Of a stretch of DNA of 58,237 bases, positions 1 through 8,479 are shown one piece after another. Origin of the DNA: Actinomycetes bacterium (GTDB taxonomy: Bacteria; Actinomycetota; Acidimicrobiia; Acidimicrobiales; SZUA-35); the NCBI GenBank assembly GCA_024280015.1, contig JAJRQY010000013.1, positions 1 through 58,237 of the forward strand, written 5' to 3'. The position numbers and the translations under genes are program-made. A model generated the notes under the pieces. That model was not told the origin of the DNA and made no database searches. It worked only from the letters and a program-made list of their open reading frames with translations. Positions within the stretch are counted from its first letter, which is position 1. Every line of letters starts with the position of its first letter.

Positions 1-2415
1 GCTGGTGCTGTCTGGGCCATTGACGAACCGGCGGAGTTTGATCTCGGTCAGTACGACGAGCGCACCAGCACCGATCTTGTTGACCAGGACGGCATTGCCT
101 TTGATCAGCTGACCCTCAAGCCAATCGGCCCCGACGGAATCGGTGTGCCCAAAACCGATGATTTGGCCTGGTGGAGCACCGACTGGAACATTCGCCATTG
201 TTTGGTTATCGACCACACCGACCCAGCGGCCACATCGGTGGACCAGTACCAGATCCGGGTCGAACTCGATGTGGAGGGCTTGATCACCGACGGGTATCTC
301 CAGGCCGACACCCAAGACTTTCGGGCTGTGGCCAGTGATGGTACGACCCAACTCCCCTTGTGGGTTGATCCGCAAATGGACGCGGTCTGGATCCAGGTCG
401 ATGCCATTGCCGCGGGCACCAGCCAGACCATCTGCCTCTACTACGACCACCTCCTTGGCGATCGGACGGCCTTGGCTAACCACAGCGAAGAGGCGGTGTT
501 CACCTATGCCACCCCAAAGCCTGTGTACTACGGCGTTCACGAACGCTACGCCGGCGGTATTCCGCTGGAAATTGCTGGCTATGTCAATGGAACCCAGTTC
601 AGCTTGGACGGCGGCCCAGTCTCAGATCTGGGGTCGGGTCAGCTGCTCACCGTCAACGGGGTCGAGCCCGGCAGCATCATCTCGACCACCGGACCCTTGT
701 CTTCTCGAGCTCTCGGCGATGGCTATGACTCACTCGTCCCTATCTCGTGGGCTGCACGATCCTTCATCGTGCCGTCGGAGCGTTCCGCTATTCAGCGGCT
801 CTCCATCTTCGCCCCCTTCGGCGACACGACGGTCACGGTCTTTGAGGGGGCCAATCCTGGCCCGCTGACCACCCTCACAGTTCCTGCCAACACCGCGGTC
901 TGGTTAGAGCCGCCCGGCGACACCATCAACAACGAGTCCATCCTCATCGAGTCCGATCTTCCCATCTTGTTGTTCCACGACTGGACCGATGGACGAGACA
1001 GCTTTCCCGTCGCTCCTTTCTTGGATGATGAGTGGTTCGGTATTGCCTCCACCCGAGCCCACATCGGAGCCAATACCACTGGCACTCATATTGATGAGTA
1101 CCGCTCGGACTCCTTGGACGAATTGGATCGGGCATTGAATCGAGGGGCCCACGTTGTCACCGACAATGGTGGTCCTCAAGGCGGAGGCGCCAACGCCGGC
1201 GTGCGGCTGGTGTTGGATTCCTCGGCTGACCCAGACCCCGAGATCAGCCCAGTTGGAGCCGAGTTTGCCGCCATTAGTCAGGCCGATAGTGATGGTTGGG
1301 AGTCCGTTACTTTCTTTCCCGCCCAGGAGCTGAATAGTCGCTATGTGATCCCAACCTCATCCCAGTACATCGTTGTCTCTTGTCCGGTGCCGGGCACCTT
1401 GATCGAGGTTGCTCCGCCGACAGGACCAGCAACCACCATGACGTGTGCTGGTCTCGACTCAGTCGGTTGGGCCAAGGAGACCGTGAGCATCCCGGTCACT
1501 CCAAGCACATTCACCATCAATGGCCCGGTCCTTGGGGTGGCAACTGTGATCCGTTCATTGGATGGCGCGCCGTTCTACCTGCATTATGAGAACGAGGCCA
1601 GCAACGACGAGACCAATGTTTTGGGCATGAAGCAGGCCCGACAATACACCTGGCCCGAGCCGGTGGTTAGCGAACGAATCGAGGGGCTGTTCCCCGAAGA
1701 AGGCTTGTGGGTCAGTCCCGAGCTTGCCGTGCCCGCCGGCACCCGGGTCTTTGGAAATATTGATGTTACCGCCATCACCCCGAACGATACCAATGTGGAG
1801 ATCCAGGTCGCCAGCGATACGGCTCCAGCCCCGACCAGTTTCGCTGGGCCCGACGGTACGAGTTCCACCTTCTTCACACCAGACGAGCTTCCCGCTGTGT
1901 TGGACTTCGCCCACGATGGTGATCAATTTGTTCGGCTGCGGGTTCGGTTGACCGCGGTTGACCGCACCAAGACTCCCCGCTTATCCAAGGTCGGTGTTCG
2001 CTACAACCTGCCCCTAGTTGATCGTGATCTCGGTGTTCCAACACCCTTGACTGTTCAAGTTGGCGTTGATCCCGAACGGTCGGTCGTTCATCTTCTGCGG
2101 GTTCGAACCCAACGTGCCGACCTGACCGGAAGCACCCTCGGTCTTGAGGTTCGGTCCAGCGGCCAAGGGTTCGGTGTCGTACGCCTCCAGCTGGAAAACG
2201 TTGCCGCCGGAATCGCCTCGATCCAATATGGAGGGGTCCCCGTCAACGGTGGCCCTCAACCGTTCGATTCGGCGTCGCCGGTTTCGGTGGTCGCTGACCT
2301 GTCTCTGCTCACTCCCTCGTCTCAAGACACCTTTGATGGCTTCATTCGGGTGCACATCCAGGGCGACGCCACTGTCGCCGAAACAGACTTCACTGTGGAG
2401 GTTTCCAGCCAATGA
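1..2415 (+). CDS. DUF2341-containing surface protein, 5' end missing
   Basis: The frame is open from the first base, so the gene begins upstream; 804 residues are visible. Near visible residues 55-170 there is a DUF2341-type stretch: a Trp-rich opening (LAWWSTDWNIRHCLVIDHT), a strand-rich section with a DFRAV motif, and a closing TICLYYDH that matches the usual 'yYG' end of this domain. The rest is acidic, low in Lys and Cys, and beta-strand-like, as in large extracellular adhesin or carbohydrate-binding-like proteins. No membrane anchor is seen at the C-terminus. It ends in an ATGA overlap with the next gene, so the three genes up to 3619 look co-transcribed. The exact role is unknown; export is inferred because the signal peptide would lie outside the window. 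Confidence 0.75.
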   Translation, partial: AGAVWAIDEPAEFDLGQYDERTSTDLVDQDGIAFDQLTLKPIGPDGIGVPKTDDLAWWSTDWNIRHCLVIDHTDPAATSVDQYQIRVELDVEGLITDGYLQADTQDFRAVASDGTTQLPLWVDPQMDAVWIQVDAIAAGTSQTICLYYDHLLGDRTALANHSEEAVFTYATPKPVYYGVHERYAGGIPLEIAGYVNGTQFSLDGGPVSDLGSGQLLTVNGVEPGSIISTTGPLSSRALGDGYDSLVPISWAARSFIVPSERSAIQRLSIFAPFGDTTVTVFEGANPGPLTTLTVPANTAVWLEPPGDTINNESILIESDLPILLFHDWTDGRDSFPVAPFLDDEWFGIASTRAHIGANTTGTHIDEYRSDSLDELDRALNRGAHVVTDNGGPQGGGANAGVRLVLDSSADPDPEISPVGAEFAAISQADSDGWESVTFFPAQELNSRYVIPTSSQYIVVSCPVPGTLIEVAPPTGPATTMTCAGLDSVGWAKETVSIPVTPSTFTINGPVLGVATVIRSLDGAPFYLHYENEASNDETNVLGMKQARQYTWPEPVVSERIEGLFPEEGLWVSPELAVPAGTRVFGNIDVTAITPNDTNVEIQVASDTAPAPTSFAGPDGTSSTFFTPDELPAVLDFAHDGDQFVRLRVRLTAVDRTKTPRLSKVGVRYNLPLVDRDLGVPTPLTVQVGVDPERSVVHLLRVRTQRADLTGSTLGLEVRSSGQGFGVVRLQLENVAAGIASIQYGGVPVNGGPQPFDSASPVSVVADLSLLTPSSQDTFDGFIRVHIQGDATVAETDFTVEVSSQ

Positions 2416-2981
2416 CCGCAATTTCTTCCAATACTTCGGAGTCACCCCGATCAACACCCAGCAAGTTCCAAGACGAAATCAACTATGACGAACTGGTGAT
2501 CAGCGCGGCCAAGGCTGCCTTGCTGGTCCTTGGGGTCAAGGTCTTGTCTGTGCTTGTTCTGGCCCAGTTCTTTGAGGCCCCAATCCGGTTCGAGTTGTGG
2601 CGAGGGATTCTGCCCCACTTCGCCTTTTCCACCACCCCAGAGACCTTCGCTTCGATCGTGACCTGGTCGACGATCGCCATGGCAAGTGCCGCCTTGGTGC
2701 TGGCAGCAGCCACCGTGGCCCGCACTACTGATCGTGACCGGCAGAGACTTTGGGGCCGCTTGATTGCTGGGGTTGTTGTCTTGGAAACCCTCGCCTTGCA
2801 AGTCTTTCGCCAGCCTCAGGGCGGACCGAGCGTGCAGTGGCAATGGTCCTGGCTAGTCGTTGTGACTGGTGTTGCCGGAATCATTCTGCTTGCGGTTCCC
2901 TTGTGGACCGAGCGAAATGAGACAATCCGTTCCGCACAGATCAAAGCGGATGCCGAAGCCAATACTGGAGAGCAGTCATGA
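2412..2981 (+). CDS. Four-TM membrane protein of the surface-protein operon
   Basis: The 189-residue protein has a hydrophilic N-terminal tail of about 25 residues. Four hydrophobic segments follow at roughly 31-52, 83-104, 114-131 and 145-165, and then a short charged C-terminus. I recognise no catalytic motif. Its ATG overlaps the stop of the DUF2341 gene (ATGA), and its own stop overlaps the next start the same way, so translation of the three genes is probably coupled. Sitting between a large secreted protein and a small signal-peptide protein, it may help export or anchor them, but that is only inference from context. Confidence 0.7.
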   Translation: MTAISSNTSESPRSTPSKFQDEINYDELVISAAKAALLVLGVKVLSVLVLAQFFEAPIRFELWRGILPHFAFSTTPETFASIVTWSTIAMASAALVLAAATVARTTDRDRQRLWGRLIAGVVVLETLALQVFRQPQGGPSVQWQWSWLVVVTGVAGIILLAVPLWTERNETIRSAQIKADAEANTGEQS

Positions 2982-3619
2982 GCATTCGTTTGAGAGCCAA
3001 TGGATCCTTCACCAAGGTCGGGGCTATTGCCACGATCCTGCTGATCCTGTTTGCCATTCCCGTTGCCGCCGATGTTGCCGTGCAGAACTTCATGGCGGCC
3101 GAAGTGGTGACCGTTGACGCCTGCTTCACCAAGACTCCGGGTGCTGATGCCACCTCGGTCACCGGCTTCTTCTCCTTTGATGACACCACGACCGTGACCG
3201 ACGATGGGGTTGACCTCTTGCAGGAGACCAGCACCATTCGTGCCTTTGCCGGGGACCGGCTGCTCTATAGCGAGGCCGTCGACTTCAACAATGCCTGCGG
3301 CAATGATCTGACTCTGACATTCCTGAGTACAGATGACCCGGCTGGCGGCCTGGCTCTTGAACCGGCAACCGGTGGGATCTGGGATGACGTCAATGTCTCC
3401 TTCTACTTGGCAGACCCCGCCGGAGTTGTCGTCCCTGGCCTTCCCGGTACCTGGGTCGAGATGATGAATGTGTCAGGGGGTGTTGTCACTACCCCGGGTT
3501 CCGTTGTCATTGCCGATGGGACAACGTCAACCATGGCCGTCGTTGTTGATACCGATGATGCCGTCACCATTGGAGCAACCGGGACCCTCCGCTGGATCGC
3601 CGCCGCTGACCATGGCTAG
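2978..3619 (+). CDS. Small secreted protein, function unknown
   Basis: The 213-residue protein has a positively charged start, a hydrophobic core near residues 13-30 (IATILLILFAIPVAA) and a small-residue cleavage region, so a Sec signal peptide is likely. The mature part is acidic and rich in Thr, Val, Asp and Gly, consistent with a beta-sandwich. It carries two Cys (in VDACFTK and NNACGND) that could form a disulfide outside the cell. Its start overlaps the upstream stop (ATGA). The short hydrophobic export signal and beta-rich body recall small fibre-forming subunits, but no family is recognised and that idea is untested. Confidence 0.65.
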   Translation: MSIRLRANGSFTKVGAIATILLILFAIPVAADVAVQNFMAAEVVTVDACFTKTPGADATSVTGFFSFDDTTTVTDDGVDLLQETSTIRAFAGDRLLYSEAVDFNNACGNDLTLTFLSTDDPAGGLALEPATGGIWDDVNVSFYLADPAGVVVPGLPGTWVEMMNVSGGVVTTPGSVVIADGTTSTMAVVVDTDDAVTIGATGTLRWIAAADHG

Positions 3620-3691
3620 CACCTACGGGTCTACAGCGAATTGGCACCGGTAGCGATCCATATACGACATCAGTTCGGTGCCAGTTCAAAA

Positions 3692-4540
3692 TCAGGGGCG
3701 AACGACAGCACCAAGCGTGTCGACTTCGAGTTGGAGGATGTCGGCATCGCCAGGCAAGGCAGCCACAACAGTTTCAACCTTGGTGGCTTCGGCGATGATG
3801 GCGATTGTTGGGCCCGAGCCGCTGAGCCAGGCCGCTGCTGCTCCCGCTTCAAGAGCGGACTGCAGAGCCAGCTTGGAGGCAGGTGCCGCGTCCAACCGCT
3901 CAGGTTGATGGAGCCGGTCCTGTGTCGCCTTGGCCAGCTCCGATAGGTCCCCCTCATAGAGGGCCGAGATGAGTAGGCCGATTCGACCGAGGTTGAAGAT
4001 GGCGTCGGCGCGGTCAATCTTGGTCGGCATTACGGCCCGGGACGCGTCCGTTGGTGTGCTGGCGTTGATGGGAACCCACGCCAACAACTTTCCGGGCATC
4101 ACCAGGTTGAGTCGGTGGTTCTTGTTGTCAACAAGCACATGAAGGCCACCAAAGACGGCGGGAGCAGCATTGTCGCCGTGGCCTTCAAGATCACAAACAA
4201 CGGGGTAGGCGGCTAGCTGAGCCTGCTCTACTGACAGACCTTCCTGCACCTTGGCCAAGACAGCACCCGCAGCGCGGGCAGCGGCAGAGAAACCAAGGCC
4301 ACGGCTGGGGGCGAACCCAAACCCAAACCAGATTGGCACCGAACCGCCAGCGGCCTCATAGGCAATGCGGGCAATATGTTCGGGGCCACAAACCTCTGCT
4401 TCGAGCTTCACGTGCTTGGCATAGCCCCTGTCGTCGGGGGGAGTGTCGCTGACCCAGCAATGTCGGTCTAGAGCTAGCCCAAGTACGTCGAAACCTGGTC
4501 CGAGGTTGGCGGTTGATGCGGGGGCGAAGACGGCGGTCAC
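3692..4540 (-). CDS. thrB: Homoserine kinase-like GHMP kinase
   Basis: GHMP-family small-molecule kinase of 282 residues. It has the N-terminal motif PASTANLGPGFD (7-18), an ATP loop SRGLGFSAAA (79-88), EGHGDNAAPAVFGG (119-132), and a C-terminal SGSGPT motif. These match homoserine kinase, which phosphorylates homoserine for threonine synthesis. The ATP loop is atypical: the usual PxxxGLGSSA reads APSRGLGFSA, so the first Ser of the pair is Phe. The start is GTG, 10 nt after the stop of the upstream SDR, so it is probably the third gene of the 7377-to-3692 operon. No hom or thrC lies nearby, so a different alcohol substrate is possible. Confidence 0.75.
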   Translation of the reverse strand: MTAVFAPASTANLGPGFDVLGLALDRHCWVSDTPPDDRGYAKHVKLEAEVCGPEHIARIAYEAAGGSVPIWFGFGFAPSRGLGFSAAARAAGAVLAKVQEGLSVEQAQLAAYPVVCDLEGHGDNAAPAVFGGLHVLVDNKNHRLNLVMPGKLLAWVPINASTPTDASRAVMPTKIDRADAIFNLGRIGLLISALYEGDLSELAKATQDRLHQPERLDAAPASKLALQSALEAGAAAAWLSGSGPTIAIIAEATKVETVVAALPGDADILQLEVDTLGAVVRP

Positions 4541-4550
4541 GACCGGCAGG

Positions 4551-5714
4551 TTAGTTCAGAGCGTGCTCGAAACTGACCTTGGTTGGAAAGCAGTCGCCAT
4601 AGGTGTCGGCGTAGCGGGCCAACCGGTCCGATCCTTCGAAGTAGGCCTCTTGGCACCGCCGAACTGATTCCAGGGTGGCGTCGGCGAATTGGGTTCCGAT
4701 GGCGACCAACGAGTCGATACTGCTGGTGTCAAAATTCCAATGTCGGCTGGAGATTTCGATATTGATCGCCGCCAGATTCAAGAATGCTCGCTGGCGTGGA
4801 GGAACCTTGGTTCGGGGGACGTCAGCCAGGGTGTCGTAGTAGCGAATGGACGTTGGCCGGATATAGCGGTTCACCAGCTCATCGGACAGCTCTCGCACGG
4901 TCGGGCCGCCGCGAGAAGTGAGATGACAGATGGAGTTCTCGGGTAGCTGCTTCATTGCCGCCAGCAGACCGGTTTGGAAGGCATCTTGGTGGAGAAGAGG
5001 AATGATTTCTTGCGGGGCGACATAGTGCAGCTCTTCGTGCCAACGGTCCAACAAGAACCGCTCGACTCCAGACCAGAGCTGATAGAGGCCATAGCGCGGC
5101 CCGGCATAGTGGCCGTCACGACTGTCGCCAATAACAATGGACGGGCGAAGAATGAGAAAGGGCAAGCCGCTCTCGGCCACGATTCGCTCACCGCGGCGCT
5201 TACTTTCGGTGTAGAACGTTGGATCACCGCTGGGCTCACTATGGAGCCGTTCCGGGATCGGTCCGTCAACAAAGCCACTGGCAAAAGCGGTGGAGATATG
5301 GATGAAGCGGTCGACCTTCCAACGCTTGGCTGCTTCGACCAGCCGTCGGGTCATCTCCACATTGACAGCCAGCAAGGCAGCTTCGTCAAAATAGTTCAGG
5401 CAGCCAGCAGTGTGGATGACTTCGGTAACTTCGAACTCTTTGACAGCCGCGTCCAGCTGGCCTGTCGGATCTTGCATTGTCGGGTCATCGATGCCATCGG
5501 GCAACGACACCTGATGCAGTCGACTTGGCCAGTTCGGGTCCTTTGGTTGGCCAACAATCTCGAACTCGGCCGCCACCAGCTGGTGGACTGCATCAGCTGG
5601 GTGGTGAGCCCGAACCGGGGCGACAACATCGACGTTACCGTGGCGAAGCAGTGCGGTGGCGGCAAGACTGCCCAGAGTTCCAGTTCCCCCCGTCAACAAG
5701 ATGGCTTTCATCAC
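4551..5714 (-). CDS. Extended SDR resembling fatty acyl-CoA/thioester reductase
   Basis: 387 residues. The N-terminus has the Rossmann motif TGGTGTLG (8-15). IHTAGCLNYFD (100-110) matches the fatty-acyl-reductase signature region. The catalytic set is ST (141-142) with Y168 and K172 in YTESK, followed by LILRPSIVIGDSRDG. This pattern is typical of the NAD_binding_4 family (male-sterility type acyl-CoA reductases and thioester reductase domains), which reduce acyl thioesters to aldehydes or alcohols. It starts 1 nt after the stop of the ArsM/di-iron fusion, so the two are almost certainly co-translated. A generic nucleoside-sugar epimerase is the main alternative, but the motif region fits an acyl reductase better. 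Confidence 0.75.
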   Translation of the reverse strand: MMKAILLTGGTGTLGSLAATALLRHGNVDVVAPVRAHHPADAVHQLVAAEFEIVGQPKDPNWPSRLHQVSLPDGIDDPTMQDPTGQLDAAVKEFEVTEVIHTAGCLNYFDEAALLAVNVEMTRRLVEAAKRWKVDRFIHISTAFASGFVDGPIPERLHSEPSGDPTFYTESKRRGERIVAESGLPFLILRPSIVIGDSRDGHYAGPRYGLYQLWSGVERFLLDRWHEELHYVAPQEIIPLLHQDAFQTGLLAAMKQLPENSICHLTSRGGPTVRELSDELVNRYIRPTSIRYYDTLADVPRTKVPPRQRAFLNLAAINIEISSRHWNFDTSSIDSLVAIGTQFADATLESVRRCQEAYFEGSDRLARYADTYGDCFPTKVSFEHALN

Positions 5715-5715
5715 T

Positions 5716-7377
5716 TCAACAGCACTTCAGCGGTCCCCGGACCACCCGGATTTTCCGATCGTCTTGTTCCAATGAGGCCAGCTGGGCCATGAGGGGAGCC
5801 GTGACTTCAGATGGGAAGCCGACGGCATCGAGTGCGGTCAGATACTGGGTGGCGGCCCGCGCTCGGATCAGGTCAAGGTCTGCTCCAATACTGAATGGGT
5901 CCAGGTCTCCACAGTTAACCGACAGCTCATCACACAAGGTCGCGCAGTCGGTGCTCACCGAGGAGAAGAGCTGGGACATGACCAGCGGGTGGGCCCATTT
6001 CAGGGCCTGGTCGACGGAGTATGGGTCAACGAATCGGAGCTGGCGAAGTCGATCGATCCCAAGGGAGAGGTGTCGTAGCTCATCGGCCAGGATGGCCCCG
6101 GTAACGGTGGCGGTCAGCTCATCAGTCTCGACTTCTTCGTCACCGGAGAGGGTTTGATAGAGGACGATGGCCATGGACTCAGTCATCAGGTCTTGGATGA
6201 TGAGACAGGCTGGCAGGTCCTGGTTGGCAACAGCTTGGCGAAAGACCGAGCGAATGGCTTTCCACTCCGGCTCGATGATGGTTTGCTTCACCTCGAAGTT
6301 CAGCCTTTTGCCCAGGGCAGTCAGTTGGCGGATGTGCCGTCCTTCGTCTCTTGCTTGTTCGACCGCTTCGAGCTTCTCGTCGACGGTTTCGAATAGGGAA
6401 ACCATGTCGCTGTAGTTCTCAACGGCCATGATTTCACCAGCAACCGCGTTGGACATGACATAGGAAAGCAACTCGGTGTAGCTGTCGGGCCGGCGTTCTA
6501 CGGAGGCTTGTTCGCCGCAACATCCCTCAGCATCCTGATTTGGAACGGCACCAATCTGGGCGCTGACCGAAAGGCTTTTGATACTGGTCAACGCGTCAAC
6601 GATTTCTTCTTCGGGGTACGTAGCGCCAGCATCAGCCAAGACTTCCAAGACCCGAGGGTCATCGGCAGCAACAATGTCGCTGAGAGTGAAGGCAACCTCG
6701 ACATCAACCTGACCAAATCCGGCCCCTCGAATCAGGTCCATGTATTCTTCCTTGGTGGTCGCCCCACCGACACAGCCGACATAGGCCTCGACGCTTTGTT
6801 GCACCTCGACCGGCAATTCCTTTTCAACCACCAGGTCCGATATCCGAATTCGACCGCCCGGCCGCAGTACCCGGGCTGCTTCAGCAAAGACACGGTCCTT
6901 TTCTGGTGAGAGGTTGATGGCACAGTTCGAGACAATGACGTCGATGCACGAATCTTCGATGGGCAGGGCTTCCATCGTGCCGAGACGAAACTCGACATTC
7001 TCATATCCTTCTCTTGTTGCCGTTGCCTGGGCTTGCTCCAGCAGTGCTTCGGTCATGTCAACACCGATGACGCGACCGGTCGGGCCTACGGCCTTGCTGG
7101 CAATGAACACATCAAAGCCAGCTCCACAGCCAAGGTCTAGGACGATGTCACCGGCCTTGAGGGTTGCTCCCCCGGTTGGATCACCGCAGCCAAGTCCAAG
7201 GTTGGCGGCGTCTGGCGCTTCGGACAAGGTTGCAGGGTCATAGCCAAAGGCCAACGCTTGAGCATCCGCATCCTTGATAGCCAACGCTCCGTTGCCTTGG
7301 GCAACAGCGGTATAGCCAGCCCGAACCTTCTGTCTCACTTGCTCGGCTTCGACAAGATCAACCGGGGAAACAGACAT
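5716..7377 (-). CDS. ArsM-like methyltransferase fused to an aldehyde-deformylating-oxygenase-like di-iron domain
   Basis: 553 residues in two parts. Residues 1-280 are an arsenite S-adenosylmethionine methyltransferase: GLGCGDP (C64), SAM loop VLDLGCGAGFD (79-89), VIGVDMT, NCAINLSPEK, and YVGCVGG (C202), with a CC pair at 286-287. These correspond to the conserved As-binding Cys positions of ArsM. Residues 295-470 resemble cyanobacterial aldehyde-deformylating oxygenase, with di-iron ligands E315, E345-x2-H348, E400 and E433-x2-H436, and a CLIIQDLMTESMAI helix aligning with the CLVIQALIIEAFAI type helix of that enzyme. The C-terminus ends in Cys-Cys (552-553). The start ATG has AGGAG 4 nt upstream. 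It leads an operon with an acyl reductase and a GHMP kinase. Substrate and product are unknown. Confidence 0.85.
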   Translation of the reverse strand: MSVSPVDLVEAEQVRQKVRAGYTAVAQGNGALAIKDADAQALAFGYDPATLSEAPDAANLGLGCGDPTGGATLKAGDIVLDLGCGAGFDVFIASKAVGPTGRVIGVDMTEALLEQAQATATREGYENVEFRLGTMEALPIEDSCIDVIVSNCAINLSPEKDRVFAEAARVLRPGGRIRISDLVVEKELPVEVQQSVEAYVGCVGGATTKEEYMDLIRGAGFGQVDVEVAFTLSDIVAADDPRVLEVLADAGATYPEEEIVDALTSIKSLSVSAQIGAVPNQDAEGCCGEQASVERRPDSYTELLSYVMSNAVAGEIMAVENYSDMVSLFETVDEKLEAVEQARDEGRHIRQLTALGKRLNFEVKQTIIEPEWKAIRSVFRQAVANQDLPACLIIQDLMTESMAIVLYQTLSGDEEVETDELTATVTGAILADELRHLSLGIDRLRQLRFVDPYSVDQALKWAHPLVMSQLFSSVSTDCATLCDELSVNCGDLDPFSIGADLDLIRARAATQYLTALDAVGFPSEVTAPLMAQLASLEQDDRKIRVVRGPLKCC

Positions 7378-7509
7378 TGGGCTCCTGACGCGGGGAAGTC
7401 GATACTGGTAGCCAGCCGACCAGAAAGTAACCGGACTCCACCACTGACTATTCCGTGGTCAGCTCGATATTCACTGCCAATCCCACGCGTTAGCAGGCAG
7501 ACTGGAAGC

Positions 7510-7872
7510 ATGATTCAGATCGATGCGCTTCTGGCCCTCGAAACTGCCGTTTGGGTCGCGTTGTAAGCTGGTGACGCCGAAGCCGACCAGCAGTCACTGT
7601 CGGAGGACTTTCTTGGTGTCTACCCCAGTGGGTTCGCTGACCGTTCTGACCATGTTGCTCAGCTGGCAGGTGGGCCAACCATTAGCGAGTTCATCATCCG
7701 TGATGAACGAATGATGGTGGTTTCTGAACGTGATGTCATCTTGTCGTGTCGGGCTGATTTCTGGCGGAACACCCCGGGCGCCGTGCCGGAGTCCATGTTC
7801 GTCTCGTCACTGTGGTCCAAGCGCGATGGATGCTGGGTCAACACGTTCAGTCAGGACACGCCAGTCAGCTAG
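7510..7872 (+). pseudogene. DUF4440/NTF2-like gene interrupted by an in-frame TAA
   Basis: A single frame runs from ATG 7510 to TAG 7870-7872 (121 codons) but has one in-frame TAA at 7564-7566. The joined translation reads as a normal small NTF2-like protein: METAVWVAL-type start, stop, then AGDAEADQQSLSEDFLGVYP, a GP-containing strand, and a conserved C-terminal SSLWSKRDGCWVNTFSQDT. That end is typical of DUF4440-family proteins. CAA (Gln) to TAA would explain the stop. No good internal restart exists before the paired ATGs at 7711, so the product is probably lost. It is divergent from the arsM-like gene and its stop overlaps the end of the convergent membrane-protein gene. Confidence 0.75.
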
Positions 7873-8411
7873 ATGGCGCGTCCAAGAAGGAACATCAAGA
7901 GCCCGACGACAAAGGAACCGGCGGCGAACATCGTCATGGTTCCGCCCGCCAACAAGGCCGCTGGATTGAGTATGACAATGCCGCCTAGAAGCTTTCCGTA
8001 ATGGCTGTCGTTGAACAGATCCACGACCTCCTTGGTTCCCAACGCTGACTTGATGAAGGCCCGAGGCGACTTTGGCTTCTCAACCATTCCGTCAAGCACA
8101 GCCAACATCGGGGTCAGGTCCTCTTTCACTTCTTCACCGCTGGTTGGCATGGCCCGAAGTTGAGCGGGAACCAGTACCGCTGCTTCCAACGCGATACGGA
8201 AGCGCCACAAAACAAGGGCTGGCCAGCACATGCCAATGCCGATGATCAAGCCCAGCCACCACCACCAGCCGGCCAGGGTGAATCCGACAAACATTAGTAG
8301 CCCGCCAAGGATAGCCAGTCCCATAAAGAGCCCGGCGATGGCCCGTAGTCCCTTGACAATGATCGTCAGTCGTTCAAGGATCCCGACCAGTCGCTCCAGA
8401 TAGCTATGCAC
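7869..8411 (-). CDS. Membrane protein of unknown function
   Basis: 180 residues. Two adjacent hydrophobic segments lie near 25-48 and 50-72, including a WWWW run, and a third lies at the C-terminus (about 145-178). A soluble charged stretch (80-140) sits between them, with GEEVKEDLTPMLAVLDG and a lysine-rich segment. I recognise no family. The start is GTG; a TAGAGT box at 8418-8423 lies 6 nt upstream on this strand with no ribosome-binding site, consistent with a leaderless message. It is divergent from the SDR at 8480 with only 68 bp between, so the two promoters nearly touch. Confidence 0.65.
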   Translation of the reverse strand: MHSYLERLVGILERLTIIVKGLRAIAGLFMGLAILGGLLMFVGFTLAGWWWWLGLIIGIGMCWPALVLWRFRIALEAAVLVPAQLRAMPTSGEEVKEDLTPMLAVLDGMVEKPKSPRAFIKSALGTKEVVDLFNDSHYGKLLGGIVILNPAALLAGGTMTMFAAGSFVVGLLMFLLGRAI

Positions 8412-8479
8412 ACCGGAACTCTAGTTGGCATCGGGCCGAGTCTCTGGCTTGATTCAGATGGACCGTCTAGCGTGCGACT

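Noticed and set aside
4974-5792. 272-aa plus-strand frame across the acyl-reductase-like gene
   Set aside because: It reads through the reverse complement of the conserved SDR; no independent domain.
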